From the NCBI GenBank assembly GCA_024643365.1, contig JAHENC010000001.1:124001-188000 (forward strand): DNA of 64,000 nucleotides, given 5' to 3'. The stretch is from Crocinitomicaceae bacterium. Its GTDB lineage: Bacteria > Bacteroidota > Bacteroidia > Flavobacteriales_D > Crocinitomicaceae. The notes below the pieces were generated by a model. The model saw only the letters and a program-made list of their open reading frames with translations. It did no database searches and was not told where the DNA came from. Shown here in pieces: positions 9,500-20,425 of this stretch (the first letter of the stretch is position 1; the number at the start of each line of letters is the position of its first letter). The position numbers and the translations under genes are program-made.

Positions 9500-12400
9500 T
9501 TATTTCATTAATGTAATATTTCCTTTGACAATGTTTCGTGAACCACCGATACAATCCACTTCTAAATAATAATCAAAAACATCGGGATCGAGTTTTTTTC
9601 CTTTGTATGTTCCATCCCAACCATAATTTTGATCTGTTGTTTCAAAAACCAACTCCCCCCAACGATCAAAAATGCGTAAAATACATTTCTCTATCCAAAG
9701 TCCACGAACATAAAGCACATCGTTTTCTTGATCTCCATTTGGTGTGAAGGCATTTGGCACAAAGACATACGGTTCATCACACACAATTTCATAGACCTTT
9801 ACTATGGCCGTGTCCGATTTGGTACATAGTCCGTCGGTTGCTGTTAACGTATAAATCATTGTTTCCAACGGTGAGACCATGGATTGCAAAGAGGACGGAT
9901 TCACCATGCCAAACGTTGGACTCCAAGTAAAACTTGCATTTGTTGGAACAATCCCCGTTAATTGCGTTGTTCCACCAGGCATGATGATATTTGGATTTGC
10001 GGTTGCTAAAACATTACCGGAATTAAACGTGGAAACATACACAAATTGGGAATCCAATACCACACATCCTTGCGGTGATGTAGCCTGCAAGTATACATAT
10101 TGCGACCCCGGCAATGTGCATTGAGCGTTCGCTTGATTATTCGGACTGATCACCACATTTGGACTAGACCAAAGATACGTGAAGGAACCTGAACCATTGT
10201 TTAACGCTTGCAATTGAAGGACACTCGTAATACAAATAGAATCTTGGCTCTGAATAAAGATTGATTCACCAAAAATAGAAACATGAACACTATCGATAAC
10301 GCTACAATAGCCATTGTCCGCTTGAAAATAATACGTTTGATTCTGAGGATCGACAAGTGATAAAATTGGATTCTGAAGGTCCATATTCAGTGTGTCACCG
10401 AAATCTGCGAAATTGGACCAAACATATGATGTACCAAGACCTGTTAAGATGGGGGTCAATGTAGTTTCAACCGATTGACATAAAAAAATCGTATCCTGTA
10501 GATTCGCGAGTAAAGGAGCGGAAACTTGAACAGCCATCGAATAACTATCTTGTCCCAAACAGATGCTATCTGATATTGTCAATTGAATTGAATATGTACC
10601 GGGATTTGAAAAGGTAACGGTAGGATTAAAATTGATTGAATCCAATGTACCATTTCCTAAATCCCATAAAAAATCCGTCGTGAAGGTTGAACTATTGTTT
10701 AGATTCACGGTGAATGGCGCGCAACCCAAGGTATCATCGATGGAAAAGAACGCTTGCAGAGGTACATCAAAAGCAAGAAAGACACTGTCCATCTTAGAAC
10801 AATATGGATTGCTTACCTCGATAAAGTACCAACCAGGCGTAGCAACTGTTGCCGTAGAATCGTTCGGATTATTTAAAGGATTGGTTAAATTAACCGATTG
10901 TGACCAAATGAATTGTGTTCCAGTTCCATTGTGAAAAGCTACGAGTTCAAACGGATTGGAACTACACAGACTTATCGTATCTAACACATTCAATTGAATG
11001 GAATCCAATACAAGCACTTGAATATTTGCAGTGTCCGTTAATAAGCAAACACTATCTGTCACATAAAGGTTCACGTTGTATGTCCCTGCCTGTGTGTAGG
11101 TAATGGAAGGGTTAAAAATCACACTGGTTGTATCGCCGTTGCCAAAATCCCATAAATATGAGTCTAATTGAGTCGACGTATTTTGAAAATCAACGGTTAA
11201 ATCGGTACAACCTGCAACGTTATTTGTGGTAAACGATGCACTCGGAATTAATTGAAAATCGAATTTAAAAACCAAATTATTACAATTGGAAGAATTGTTT
11301 GAGGAGGACCAAGCTCCCGGAGAAGTGGGGAAATCACTGTGAGCTCCACAACCACCGCAAACGGACTGATAAACAACACCGTTTTTATCGAAACGTGACG
11401 TTCCTCCATCTACGTGCTCTTGCGCTAATGAACCTCCGATATAAGAACCATAAAGTAATCCTGAAAAGTCATTTTGGACTACCATTAAATAGAAATCAAA
11501 ACCTGTGGTTGTCGATTGAAAAGCATTTGGCGATATCGGCATTCCACTGATTGGAACCGACTGCAAAATATTGGCTCCCCATCCGGAAACGTACATATTT
11601 CCACAGATGTCTACTAGAAAAGCGGCTGGTGAAATATTGATGGACGGACTTCCATTTCCTAAAACGGTAGACGCTAGATTGGTCGTTAAATTTGGATTCA
11701 GTTTCAAGATGAACTGGCTACTTCCGGGATTGGAATAAGGCGCATTGTTGACTGGGAACGTTCCTCCAACCGATTGACCCAATAAGAAAATTTGATTCAA
11801 GCGATCAATTTCTACAAAAAATACTTGGTCATAGTTAGATGCGCCCACATAACTCGCTTTTTGAATGGAAGTTCCAGATGGAACTAATTTCACCACAAAT
11901 CCATCCGTTTTTCCACCTTGAAAGGAAGGTTGATAGGCACCACTTGTTCCGAGTAGATTTGTCGAGCAGGTTCCACCAGCAAATACAATCGCTCCGAGTG
12001 TATCTAACTTCACCGAATAACAGGCATCGGAATTGTTTCCACCATAATAGGATGAGAACAGCAAACTTGAAAACGCTGCATTCAATTTAAAAATGACCCC
12101 ATCTTGTCCGGCTGATTTTACCGCTTGAAAAGCATTTAAGGTTGGGAAATTTGTGGAACGTGTGCAACTGGCTATGTACACGTTGTTTAATGAATCCAAC
12201 ATAATTTCCCCACGGAATTGATCACCGTAGTTGGTCGTTAAGGAATCATAAGCCGCAACGGAATTGTATGGCAAAGCTGTTGAACGGTAATTGACTCCAT
12301 CATTATCTGAACCGCCAACATAGGTTGACGCCAATAAATTCTGTCCATTCGAGGCTATTTTAGAAATGTACATATCTGTTCCTTGCCCTGAAAAGTATAC

Positions 12401-13570
12401 GCCGTTGAACAAGAAATTTGCACCGGTCGTTCCTCCTCCATGCGTGGTTTGAAACGCTCCAGCAGTTGTAGGGAAATTCGTGCTAGATGTTGCACCGAAA
12501 ACATAAATATTATTCAAGGAATCACAGATTAAACTATGTGCTGTTTCTGTTCCTTGTGTCATGTCTCCCCCACCTAAAAATGCCGACCAAAGCATATTTG
12601 TCCCTGTAGGATTATACTTTGTGACAAATACATCGGTAATGCCGTACGATCCTGCAATGGAGGTGAAATTCGGAGAAATGTCAAATGAATTTGCATTGGG
12701 AATGGGGAAATTATTCCCGTAAACCATTCCAGCTGAATACGCGGAACCATCATTTCCGTAAGTTGCTGTCATTCCAAAGTTATCAGAGACTGAACCATTA
12801 TACGTCGCAAAAACAAGCACCGGATCAATGACTAACGGAAATTCATCATCGTACTTTCCTAATTCATAGCTGTAAATTCCCTCTTGTTCTTTATATGAAC
12901 ATAAAACGGGGGACTTTTTCCCATCAATGAGTTGGTACGCAAAAGGACGCTGTTCAATAATTTCCCCAATCGCTGTTTTTAATATCAATCGTCCATCTCG
13001 AATGCGGACAGAATTGAATTCACCGGCATAACTCCAACGAATTTCGTTTGGATTTGCTCCCGGCTCGACAAAGAATGAATACTTCAAGGCATTTTTCTCG
13101 CTTTCCCAAAGCAAATGAATGTCCGGGTAAAAATGCTCGTATTCCACTTCGGAATATGCGTGAACGTCATGAGTCCATTTCGTGGAATCGTTGCCAAGAA
13201 AGTAATTGTAATAATGTATAGAACGTCCTTCTTTCATAAGTAATTTGTCCGTTCCCGAGCCAAGAAACTTTTGCTGAATGAGCGCGGATTTCACACTTGG
13301 ATTTTCTACATTTTTTAAATCATAGTGTGCTTTGTGCAGATCCGATAGATCTTGCAACTGAAATAAGATGGAACTATCTCCTATCCACAATTTTCCACCA
13401 GAAACAGAGGATTGAAACTGTACAACAGAAGGCCATTGCCCTTTGTTTTCAATGAATTGAATTTCATTGTGAGGAATTTCTTCATGGGAATCTTGCGCGG
13501 ACACCTGAGCAAGTGACGCAAACAAGAATAACACAAAGAAGTATCGTAATTTCAAAACGGTTAATTTCAC
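9500..13570 (-). CDS. Giant secreted protein: SBBP-like repeats, PKD/Ig-like domains, gliding motility-associated (T9SS type B) C-terminal domain
   Basis: 'IQFIENKGQWPSVVQFQSS' N-terminal domain; repeated 'A..YVGGSDNDG...' SBBP-like units; PKD 'YLWDFGNGDTTSVIFNPSITYTQAGTYNVNLYVTD'; C-terminus 'VFVPNAFTPNGDQENDVLYVRG...LRIFDRWGELVFETTDQNYGWDGTYKGK...GNITLMK'. Start appears to be GTG. Confidence 0.9.
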   Translation of the reverse strand: MKLTVLKLRYFFVLFLFASLAQVSAQDSHEEIPHNEIQFIENKGQWPSVVQFQSSVSGGKLWIGDSSILFQLQDLSDLHKAHYDLKNVENPSVKSALIQQKFLGSGTDKLLMKEGRSIHYYNYFLGNDSTKWTHDVHAYSEVEYEHFYPDIHLLWESEKNALKYSFFVEPGANPNEIRWSYAGEFNSVRIRDGRLILKTAIGEIIEQRPFAYQLIDGKKSPVLCSYKEQEGIYSYELGKYDDEFPLVIDPVLVFATYNGSVSDNFGMTATYGNDGSAYSAGMVYGNNFPIPNANSFDISPNFTSIAGSYGITDVFVTKYNPTGTNMLWSAFLGGGDMTQGTETAHSLICDSLNNIYVFGATSSTNFPTTAGAFQTTHGGGTTGANFLFNGVYFSGQGTDMYISKIASNGQNLLASTYVGGSDNDGVNYRSTALPYNSVAAYDSLTTNYGDQFRGEIMLDSLNNVYIASCTRSTNFPTLNAFQAVKSAGQDGVIFKLNAAFSSLLFSSYYGGNNSDACYSVKLDTLGAIVFAGGTCSTNLLGTSGAYQPSFQGGKTDGFVVKLVPSGTSIQKASYVGASNYDQVFFVEIDRLNQIFLLGQSVGGTFPVNNAPYSNPGSSQFILKLNPNLTTNLASTVLGNGSPSINISPAAFLVDICGNMYVSGWGANILQSVPISGMPISPNAFQSTTTGFDFYLMVVQNDFSGLLYGSYIGGSLAQEHVDGGTSRFDKNGVVYQSVCGGCGAHSDFPTSPGAWSSSNNSSNCNNLVFKFDFQLIPSASFTTNNVAGCTDLTVDFQNTSTQLDSYLWDFGNGDTTSVIFNPSITYTQAGTYNVNLYVTDSVCLLTDTANIQVLVLDSIQLNVLDTISLCSSNPFELVAFHNGTGTQFIWSQSVNLTNPLNNPNDSTATVATPGWYFIEVSNPYCSKMDSVFLAFDVPLQAFFSIDDTLGCAPFTVNLNNSSTFTTDFLWDLGNGTLDSINFNPTVTFSNPGTYSIQLTISDSICLGQDSYSMAVQVSAPLLANLQDTIFLCQSVETTLTPILTGLGTSYVWSNFADFGDTLNMDLQNPILSLVDPQNQTYYFQADNGYCSVIDSVHVSIFGESIFIQSQDSICITSVLQLQALNNGSGSFTYLWSSPNVVISPNNQANAQCTLPGSQYVYLQATSPQGCVVLDSQFVYVSTFNSGNVLATANPNIIMPGGTTQLTGIVPTNASFTWSPTFGMVNPSSLQSMVSPLETMIYTLTATDGLCTKSDTAIVKVYEIVCDEPYVFVPNAFTPNGDQENDVLYVRGLWIEKCILRIFDRWGELVFETTDQNYGWDGTYKGKKLDPDVFDYYLEVDCIGGSRNIVKGNITLMK

Positions 13571-13656
13571 GCTAATTTAATCATTTCATGTCAGATTGAA
13601 ATTAGGGTGCGTGAATCCCTTGAGAAATCCTTAAATTCGTCGTTCAAACACGAAAT

Positions 13657-14610
13657 ATGTCAGAATCGCGCAACCGTATTTGTCAACTATTTGATATTCA
13701 ATACCCATTGATACAAGCTGGAATGATTTGGTGTTCCGGATGGGAATTAGCAGCCGCCGTTTCAAATGCTGGTGGACTCGGAATCATTGGTTCCGGATCG
13801 ATGTATCCAGAGATTTTGGAAGAACAGGTCATTAAATGTAAAGAAGCGACAAACAAACCGTTTGCAGTGAATTTACCAATGCTTTATCCGGATATTGATA
13901 AGCACATTCAAACCATCATCAAACACCAAGTTCCAATTGTTTTCACATCAGCAGGAAATCCAAAAACATGGACAAAACTGCTTCAAGAAAATGGAATCAA
14001 AGTAGTACATGTGGTTTCCAGTGTAAAATTTGCATTGAAAGCACAAGATGCTGGAGTTGATGCGATTGTGGCAGAAGGATTTGAAGCAGGTGGACACAAC
14101 GGACGCGATGAAACGACCACGTTTTGTTTGATTCCCATGGTCAAAGCTGCGATTCAAATACCATTAATCGCCGCTGGTGGAATTGGCACTGGAAGAGGAA
14201 TGTTGGCTGCAATGAACCTTGGCGCAGACGCTGTGCAAGTGGGTAGTCGATTTGTAACTTCCACAGAAAGTAGCGCACATGAAAACTTTAAACAATATAT
14301 CATTGCAAGTGAAGAAGGTGACACGATGTTAACATTGAAGGAATTGACACCAGTTCGTTTATTGAAAAATGAATTTTACACAAAACTAGAAACAGCCTAT
14401 CAAGACGGAGCGGATAAAGAAAAACTAAGCGAAATTCTCGGACGTGGACGTGCGAAAAAAGGCATGTTCGAAGGAGATTTGGTGAACGGTGAATTGGAAA
14501 TTGGTCAAATTGCCGGACTCATTGAAAAAATTATGCCTGCGGGAGAAATTGTACAAGAAATGATGACTGAATTTCATCATGTATTGAACGAACAAAAGAA
14601 CTATTTATGA
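13657..14610 (+). CDS. Nitronate monooxygenase (2-nitropropane dioxygenase family)
   Basis: 'FDIQYPLIQAGMIWCSGWELAAAVSNAGGLGIIGSG', 'VDAIVAEGFEAGGHNGRDETTTF', 'PLIAAGGIGTGRGMLAAMNLGADAVQVGSRF'. Confidence 0.9.
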   Translation: MSESRNRICQLFDIQYPLIQAGMIWCSGWELAAAVSNAGGLGIIGSGSMYPEILEEQVIKCKEATNKPFAVNLPMLYPDIDKHIQTIIKHQVPIVFTSAGNPKTWTKLLQENGIKVVHVVSSVKFALKAQDAGVDAIVAEGFEAGGHNGRDETTTFCLIPMVKAAIQIPLIAAGGIGTGRGMLAAMNLGADAVQVGSRFVTSTESSAHENFKQYIIASEEGDTMLTLKELTPVRLLKNEFYTKLETAYQDGADKEKLSEILGRGRAKKGMFEGDLVNGELEIGQIAGLIEKIMPAGEIVQEMMTEFHHVLNEQKNYL

Positions 14611-15851
14611 TTCATTTTGAACGATTTAAATTGGAAAATGGCCTAACGGTACTTTTCCACAAAGAAGCATCCACCCCAATGGCCGTGGTCAATTTATTGT
14701 ACGACGTTGGTGCACGTGATGAAAGTGAAGAAAAAACTGGATTTGCCCATTTATTTGAACATTTGATGTTTGGTGGATCGGTGAATATTCCTGATTTCGA
14801 TGGACCACTTCAAGCCGCTGGTGGTGAAAGCAATGCCTTTACAAGCAACGACATTACGAATTATTACGATGTCCTTCCAGCACACAACCTAGACACCGCA
14901 CTTTGGTTGGAAAGTGACCGCATGCTCTCTTTGGCCTTCACGGATAAAAGCTTAGAAGTTCAACGCAATGTCGTGATTGAAGAATTTAAACAACGTTACT
15001 TGAATCAACCGTATGGCGATGTTTGGTTGGAATTACGTCCATTGGCGTATACCAAACATCCGTACAAATGGGCGACGATTGGAAAAGAAATCAAACACAT
15101 TGAGGATGCGAAAATGAGTGACGTGAAAGCGTTTTTCAAAAAGCACTATCATCCATCCAACTGCATTTTGTGTGTCATTGGAAACTTCGAGTTGGATTAC
15201 GTAAAAGAACGTGTCAATCATTTTTTTGGTTCCATTCCGAAAGCGAAAAAATCTGCTCGTATTCTTCCGTTGGAACCTGCCCAAGACCGTTTTAAATCCA
15301 AAACACTGGTTCGAAACGTTCCTGCGGATGCATTTTACTATGCCTTCAAAATGCCGGAACGAAAACATCCTGGATATTACTTCGCCGATTTATTAAGCGA
15401 CATCATGGGACGCGAGAAAGTCTCCAAAATGTATGTAGACCTTATCAAAAAACAAAAATTGGTTTCAGAAATCAATGCCTACATTACAGGGTCCATGGAT
15501 GAAGGATTATTCATCATCACTGGAAAATTGAACGAGGGAAAATCGTTTGCTGAACTAGATAAGGAAATTTGGAAAATTCTTGCACACTACAAAACGACCT
15601 TGATTTCCAAAAAAGAATTGGAGCAGATTAAAATCAAACTTCGAACGGCACGCGCTTTCCAAGACCAAGGATTATTGAACCGAGCGATGAATTTATCCTT
15701 TTTTGAACTATTGGGCGATGCAAATGGCATCAACGAAGAACAAGAGATCTATCAATCAATTCATGCGGATGACCTCCGTACCTTTGCCAATCAATTGTTT
15801 GCCAAGAAAAATGGTGTTTTATTGAAAGTTAAAAAGAAAAAAAATGCTTAA
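14607..15851 (+). CDS. M16 family zinc metallopeptidase (catalytic-type subunit)
   Basis: HxxEH motif in 'TGFAHLFEHLMFGGSVNIPDFD'; ATGA overlap with the preceding gene. Confidence 0.92.
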   Translation: MIHFERFKLENGLTVLFHKEASTPMAVVNLLYDVGARDESEEKTGFAHLFEHLMFGGSVNIPDFDGPLQAAGGESNAFTSNDITNYYDVLPAHNLDTALWLESDRMLSLAFTDKSLEVQRNVVIEEFKQRYLNQPYGDVWLELRPLAYTKHPYKWATIGKEIKHIEDAKMSDVKAFFKKHYHPSNCILCVIGNFELDYVKERVNHFFGSIPKAKKSARILPLEPAQDRFKSKTLVRNVPADAFYYAFKMPERKHPGYYFADLLSDIMGREKVSKMYVDLIKKQKLVSEINAYITGSMDEGLFIITGKLNEGKSFAELDKEIWKILAHYKTTLISKKELEQIKIKLRTARAFQDQGLLNRAMNLSFFELLGDANGINEEQEIYQSIHADDLRTFANQLFAKKNGVLLKVKKKKNA

Positions 15852-17100
15852 TCGTCAAGTTGCCCCGAAGCTCACACCCATAAAATCGATTGATTTCTCG
15901 GTGCCAGAGACCTATGAAATCCATGCTGGAATTCCCTTATATTGGAAAAACAACATTGCAAACGAAACGTCAAAAATCGAATTGCATTTTAATGCTGGAA
16001 CCACGATCGAAACGCCTATTTTGGCCTCTTTAACTGCCGGACTATTAATTTCCGGTACGAAAACTAAATCAGCGATTCAAATACATCATGCCCTTGATGC
16101 GGTTGGTGCGTATTATGACGTAAGCGTATCACAAGAACAAGCAGTTGTTACATTGTACGCGTTAAACAGCTACTTGAAACAAGCATTTGATATTTTTCAC
16201 GAAGCGTTGACTGCTGCCATTTTCCCTGAAAAAGAAGTACAGGAAATCTGCAATGAGCGTCAAGAAAAATTAAAGGTCCAACTACAAAAAGTCAATGTAT
16301 TAGCACAGCGAAAAATACAACAAGTCCTTTTCGAAGAAACGCCCTATTCACAAGTAATTTCGCAAGGAGATTACGCAACGGTGAAACGTACAGACCTCAT
16401 CACATTTCATCAAAAATACTATTTGAATGGATTGTCGAAAGTCTTTTTAGTGGGTGACCTTTCGAAGGAAGAGATGCTGGATATAAAAACAGCCTGTGCT
16501 GATTTCGCCGGGAAAGTATTCAATCCCTTGAACTGCAAGTTTAGTGGGAAAGCGCACATTGTTCACCAAGAAAAATCGGATGCCCTGCAAACAGCCATTC
16601 GCATTGGGAAAATCATGTTCAATAAAACCCATCCAGATTTTATAGCTTTTTCGGTAATGAATACCATTCTCGGAGATTACTTCGGTAGTCGTTTAATGAG
16701 TAACATTCGTGAGGACAAAGGTTATACTTACGGAATTGGATCCTACATGATGGAAAATACGAATTTCGGATATTTCATGATTGCGACGGAAGTTGCCAAA
16801 GAAGTGCGCGAAGCAACCATTCAAGAAGTGAAAAATGAACTCGAGCGACTGCAAACCGAATTGGTTCCAACAGAAGAGTTAGAGTTAGTGAAAAGTTACT
16901 TACTCGGACAATTGCTCAAAGCAGCCGATGGACCCTATGCAATGTTGGATTTATTCTCCGGAGTAGAATTACACGGCATGGACATCTCATTTTACAACAA
17001 ATACATCCAAAAAGTACAAGAAATAACAGCGGAAGAAATACGCGAAATGGCTTGTAAACACTTGGATTGGAAAAGTTTGTCGATAATTAGCGTTGGCTAG
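15844..17100 (+). CDS. M16 family peptidase-like protein (non-catalytic-type subunit)
   Basis: M16 fold without HxxEH; retains 'SRLMSNIREDKGYTYGIGSYM' R/Y signature; overlaps the previous gene by 8 nt. Confidence 0.9.
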   Translation: MLNRQVAPKLTPIKSIDFSVPETYEIHAGIPLYWKNNIANETSKIELHFNAGTTIETPILASLTAGLLISGTKTKSAIQIHHALDAVGAYYDVSVSQEQAVVTLYALNSYLKQAFDIFHEALTAAIFPEKEVQEICNERQEKLKVQLQKVNVLAQRKIQQVLFEETPYSQVISQGDYATVKRTDLITFHQKYYLNGLSKVFLVGDLSKEEMLDIKTACADFAGKVFNPLNCKFSGKAHIVHQEKSDALQTAIRIGKIMFNKTHPDFIAFSVMNTILGDYFGSRLMSNIREDKGYTYGIGSYMMENTNFGYFMIATEVAKEVREATIQEVKNELERLQTELVPTEELELVKSYLLGQLLKAADGPYAMLDLFSGVELHGMDISFYNKYIQKVQEITAEEIREMACKHLDWKSLSIISVG

Positions 17101-17158
17101 CAACTTATTCAGTTAACTTTCGTTATAATAAATACGGGCTTTTTCCGTTGTTTTACTG

Positions 17159-20100
17159 ATGTTTAGAGTTATTTTTCTGCTTTCAATTGTTTTGCTTTGT
17201 CAAAACGCATTTGCTTCCCATGTCATGGGTGGTGAAATCAGCTATAAACATTTGGGAGGAACGAATTATCAATTTGAATTGATTTTTTACCGCGATTGCA
17301 ACGGCGCAGATGTCAATCCAGTATCTGAGCAACTCAAAGTTTGGAACAATCCAAGTTTATCGTCCATCACGGTCAATTTCGTTTCTCGTCAAGATATTTC
17401 CCCAACTTGTTTGCCTGTTGCGGGCTCACCTGGACCTCTACTTTGCGGAACAGGAAGCAACGGCGGGAACGGGCAAGGAGCTGTTGAAAAAGTACTGTAC
17501 CGAAGTGCGGCTGTTTCTTTAACAGGTGTCCCTCCGGCAAATGGCTGGATTTTCACTTACGAAAACTTTTCCCGAAGCAACACCGTTTCCAATTTAATGA
17601 ATCCGGCGAACTATGGAATCACCTTGGCAGCGAAAATTTATCACTTAGATAATCCAGACGATTCACCTGTGTTTTTTCAAGATCCACACTTTGTCAGTTG
17701 TGCTGGAACTCCATATACGTTTAACGGAAATGCCATCGATCCAAACTTGGACTCCTTGGTTTTTTCCTTCGGAATTCCTTATAACAACATTCAAGGAGCA
17801 AGTTACAATCCTCCGGTTGATCCTATTCCGGTTCCATTTGAACTTGGATTTAGTGCCAATAATCCTACACCAAATCAAAGTTTAAATCCAGGAAATATTC
17901 CAGCAAGTTTAAATCCAGTCTCTGGTGAATTAACCTTTACCTGTGTGAATATTGGGAATTATGTCGTGAAGGTTCTGGTGAAATCCTATCGCCAAGGAAT
18001 TTTAATTTCAGAAGTTGAACGCGAAATGCAATTGATGGTCATGCCGTGTTCAGGCGCAAATAATCCGCCTGTGATTACGCCACCATTTCCAGGGAATTCC
18101 TTCGATCTAACCGTGAATGCAGGAGATTTGGTTTCCTTCAACTTAAATGCAAGCGATGCGGATCTACTTCAAGATGGCAGTCTGCAAACATTAACGATGA
18201 CTGGATCTGGTCCAATGTACGGCACGAACTTCACCTCAAGTTCAGGTTGCAGCATTGCGCCATGTGCGAGTTTAACTTCTGGATTTCCATTCAGTGGAAC
18301 AGGCGCTATCAGTACCAATTTCAATTGGCAAACCACCTGTGACCACATCTCTGATGCGCAAGGAAATGCCATGAGTCAAATGACCTACAACTTTGTATTT
18401 CGTGTGCAAGACGACTATTGCCAAGTTCCTCAAGTAAGCTATGCAACAGTAACCATTCACGTTTTGAATCCAGGAATCATTAATGCACCTGAAATTAATT
18501 GCATTCAAACGGCAAATTCAAACGATTTGACCATTTTCTGGGATCCTGTAACCAATAACAACAATGCATTTGTGTCTTATCAAATCTATTCGATTCAAAA
18601 TGGATTAATTGGAACAGTTACAGACATCAATGCGAATAGTTTTATTGTTCCAGCAATCTACACACACCACGAATTTTATCTTGCTGTGCAGTCTGGATGT
18701 AATGGCGGAACACTTCGTTACAGTGATACAATCTCTAACATTTTTCTGTCACTCGTCAATCCAAACAACGGAACGGCGGTTCTTAACTGGAATAAACCGC
18801 GTGCAACACCGCTTCCAACCTACAACGAGTACTTTTACATTTACCGAGAATATCCAACAAACTTCTTTAACTTTTTGGATAGCGTTCCCTACAATCAAAC
18901 AAGTTACATCGACACGATTGATTTGTGTGATGAATTCATTCGATACCGTGTGAATTTAACTACGACCTCATGTAATTTTAATTCTAACCGTCCGGGTGAC
19001 AATTTAAGCGATATGTTTACACCTGATATGCCGGTAATCTATTCAGTTGGATTCGACACGACGACCTACCTGATGAACATCCAGTGGAATCAAAATGCAC
19101 AAGATGACACATACGGTTATGTTATTTACACCTTCGACGCGAATGGGTTTCTATTTGAATTAGATACGGTTTACGGAATTGGAACAACGAACTATTCATA
19201 CCTCGTGAATTCCCCTGGCCCATTCTCATACTCTGTTGCCGCATTCGATTCTTGCTTCACCTCAGCGAATCCACCAACTTTTCAAACATCTGCAAAAGCG
19301 CTAGTACACACGTCTATTCTCGCGAGTTACAGCATCAACATGTGCGCTGAAGAAGCGAATCTTTCTTGGAGTTTATATGGTGGAGCACCGGTGACAAACT
19401 ATGAAATTTGGTCTAAGAACAACAACCAATGGACACTGTTAGGCAATACCAGTGACATGAGTTTTCTTGCGCAATTAACACGAGGACAGTCTTATTGTAT
19501 TTTCATCAAAGCAAATTTGAGTAATGGGAAAGTAGCCTTTTCGAATCCATGTTGTTTCTTGATGCCAAGTCCAACCGCTCCGGCGTATCATTATTTTAAA
19601 TTGGCGACAGTCAATGGAGAGTTCATTGAACTATACGATTACGTCGATGCCACCGTTGGAATTACAGAAATCATCTTTGAACGCAAGGATACACTTGGGA
19701 ATTTTGTAGAAATTGGTCGAGCACCAGTTGTTGGAAACGTTGCTAAGTTTACTGACGAAGATGTAGAACTAAGCCTACAAGCATGGGAATACCGAAGCAT
19801 GTACGTGGACAGCTGCGGGAATCCAGGTGCGTATGCGAACACCAATAAAACGATTTTTGTCACGGGAACAGCGGATCAATACAACATGATCAATACCATT
19901 TCATGGAATCCTTACGAATTATTTGATGGCGATGTGATGGAATACCATGTGTACCGAAATGCGTATGGCACTTTCGAAAATACACCAATGGCGATTGTCC
20001 CGAATAACGTTACGAGTTTAACAGATGATGTTTCTGCCTTACGAACGAATGGCGAGGTATGTTACCGAATTGAAGCGGTTGAAGGACTGAACTCCTATAA

Positions 20101-20425
20101 CTTTAGTGAAACGAGTCGTTCCATCGATGTGTGCATTCCATATGATCCATTGGTGTTTGTGCCAAACGCTTTCACTCCAGATGGGTTAAATCCAATTTTC
20201 TACCCGGTTGTTTCCAACGCTGATCCAAAAAACTATACGTTTAGTATTATTGATCGTTGGGGACAAATCGTTTTTGAAACTTCGGATCCAACTATGGGTT
20301 GGAACGGCAAGATTTCCAGTTCTGGACTAGATGCCACGAACGATGTCTTTTTGTACCGCATTGAAATTACGACACAAACAGATGAGTTGATTGTGAAAAG
20401 AGGATATGTGACGTTAATCAGGTAA
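17159..20425 (+). CDS. Large secreted protein with gliding motility-associated (T9SS type B) C-terminal domain
   Basis: Signal peptide; 'SHVMGGEISYKHLGGTNYQFELIFYRDCNG' N-terminal domain; C-terminus 'VFVPNAFTPDGLNPIFYPV...FSIIDRWGQIVFETSDPTMGWNGK...GYVTLIR'. Confidence 0.88.
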   Translation: MFRVIFLLSIVLLCQNAFASHVMGGEISYKHLGGTNYQFELIFYRDCNGADVNPVSEQLKVWNNPSLSSITVNFVSRQDISPTCLPVAGSPGPLLCGTGSNGGNGQGAVEKVLYRSAAVSLTGVPPANGWIFTYENFSRSNTVSNLMNPANYGITLAAKIYHLDNPDDSPVFFQDPHFVSCAGTPYTFNGNAIDPNLDSLVFSFGIPYNNIQGASYNPPVDPIPVPFELGFSANNPTPNQSLNPGNIPASLNPVSGELTFTCVNIGNYVVKVLVKSYRQGILISEVEREMQLMVMPCSGANNPPVITPPFPGNSFDLTVNAGDLVSFNLNASDADLLQDGSLQTLTMTGSGPMYGTNFTSSSGCSIAPCASLTSGFPFSGTGAISTNFNWQTTCDHISDAQGNAMSQMTYNFVFRVQDDYCQVPQVSYATVTIHVLNPGIINAPEINCIQTANSNDLTIFWDPVTNNNNAFVSYQIYSIQNGLIGTVTDINANSFIVPAIYTHHEFYLAVQSGCNGGTLRYSDTISNIFLSLVNPNNGTAVLNWNKPRATPLPTYNEYFYIYREYPTNFFNFLDSVPYNQTSYIDTIDLCDEFIRYRVNLTTTSCNFNSNRPGDNLSDMFTPDMPVIYSVGFDTTTYLMNIQWNQNAQDDTYGYVIYTFDANGFLFELDTVYGIGTTNYSYLVNSPGPFSYSVAAFDSCFTSANPPTFQTSAKALVHTSILASYSINMCAEEANLSWSLYGGAPVTNYEIWSKNNNQWTLLGNTSDMSFLAQLTRGQSYCIFIKANLSNGKVAFSNPCCFLMPSPTAPAYHYFKLATVNGEFIELYDYVDATVGITEIIFERKDTLGNFVEIGRAPVVGNVAKFTDEDVELSLQAWEYRSMYVDSCGNPGAYANTNKTIFVTGTADQYNMINTISWNPYELFDGDVMEYHVYRNAYGTFENTPMAIVPNNVTSLTDDVSALRTNGEVCYRIEAVEGLNSYNFSETSRSIDVCIPYDPLVFVPNAFTPDGLNPIFYPVVSNADPKNYTFSIIDRWGQIVFETSDPTMGWNGKISSSGLDATNDVFLYRIEITTQTDELIVKRGYVTLIR

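Noticed and set aside
17138-17149. GCTTTTTCCGTT upstream of a type B protein gene also found upstream of ftsK (45263-45274)
   Set aside because: A single 12-mer match in 64 kb can easily arise by chance; no further alignment around it.
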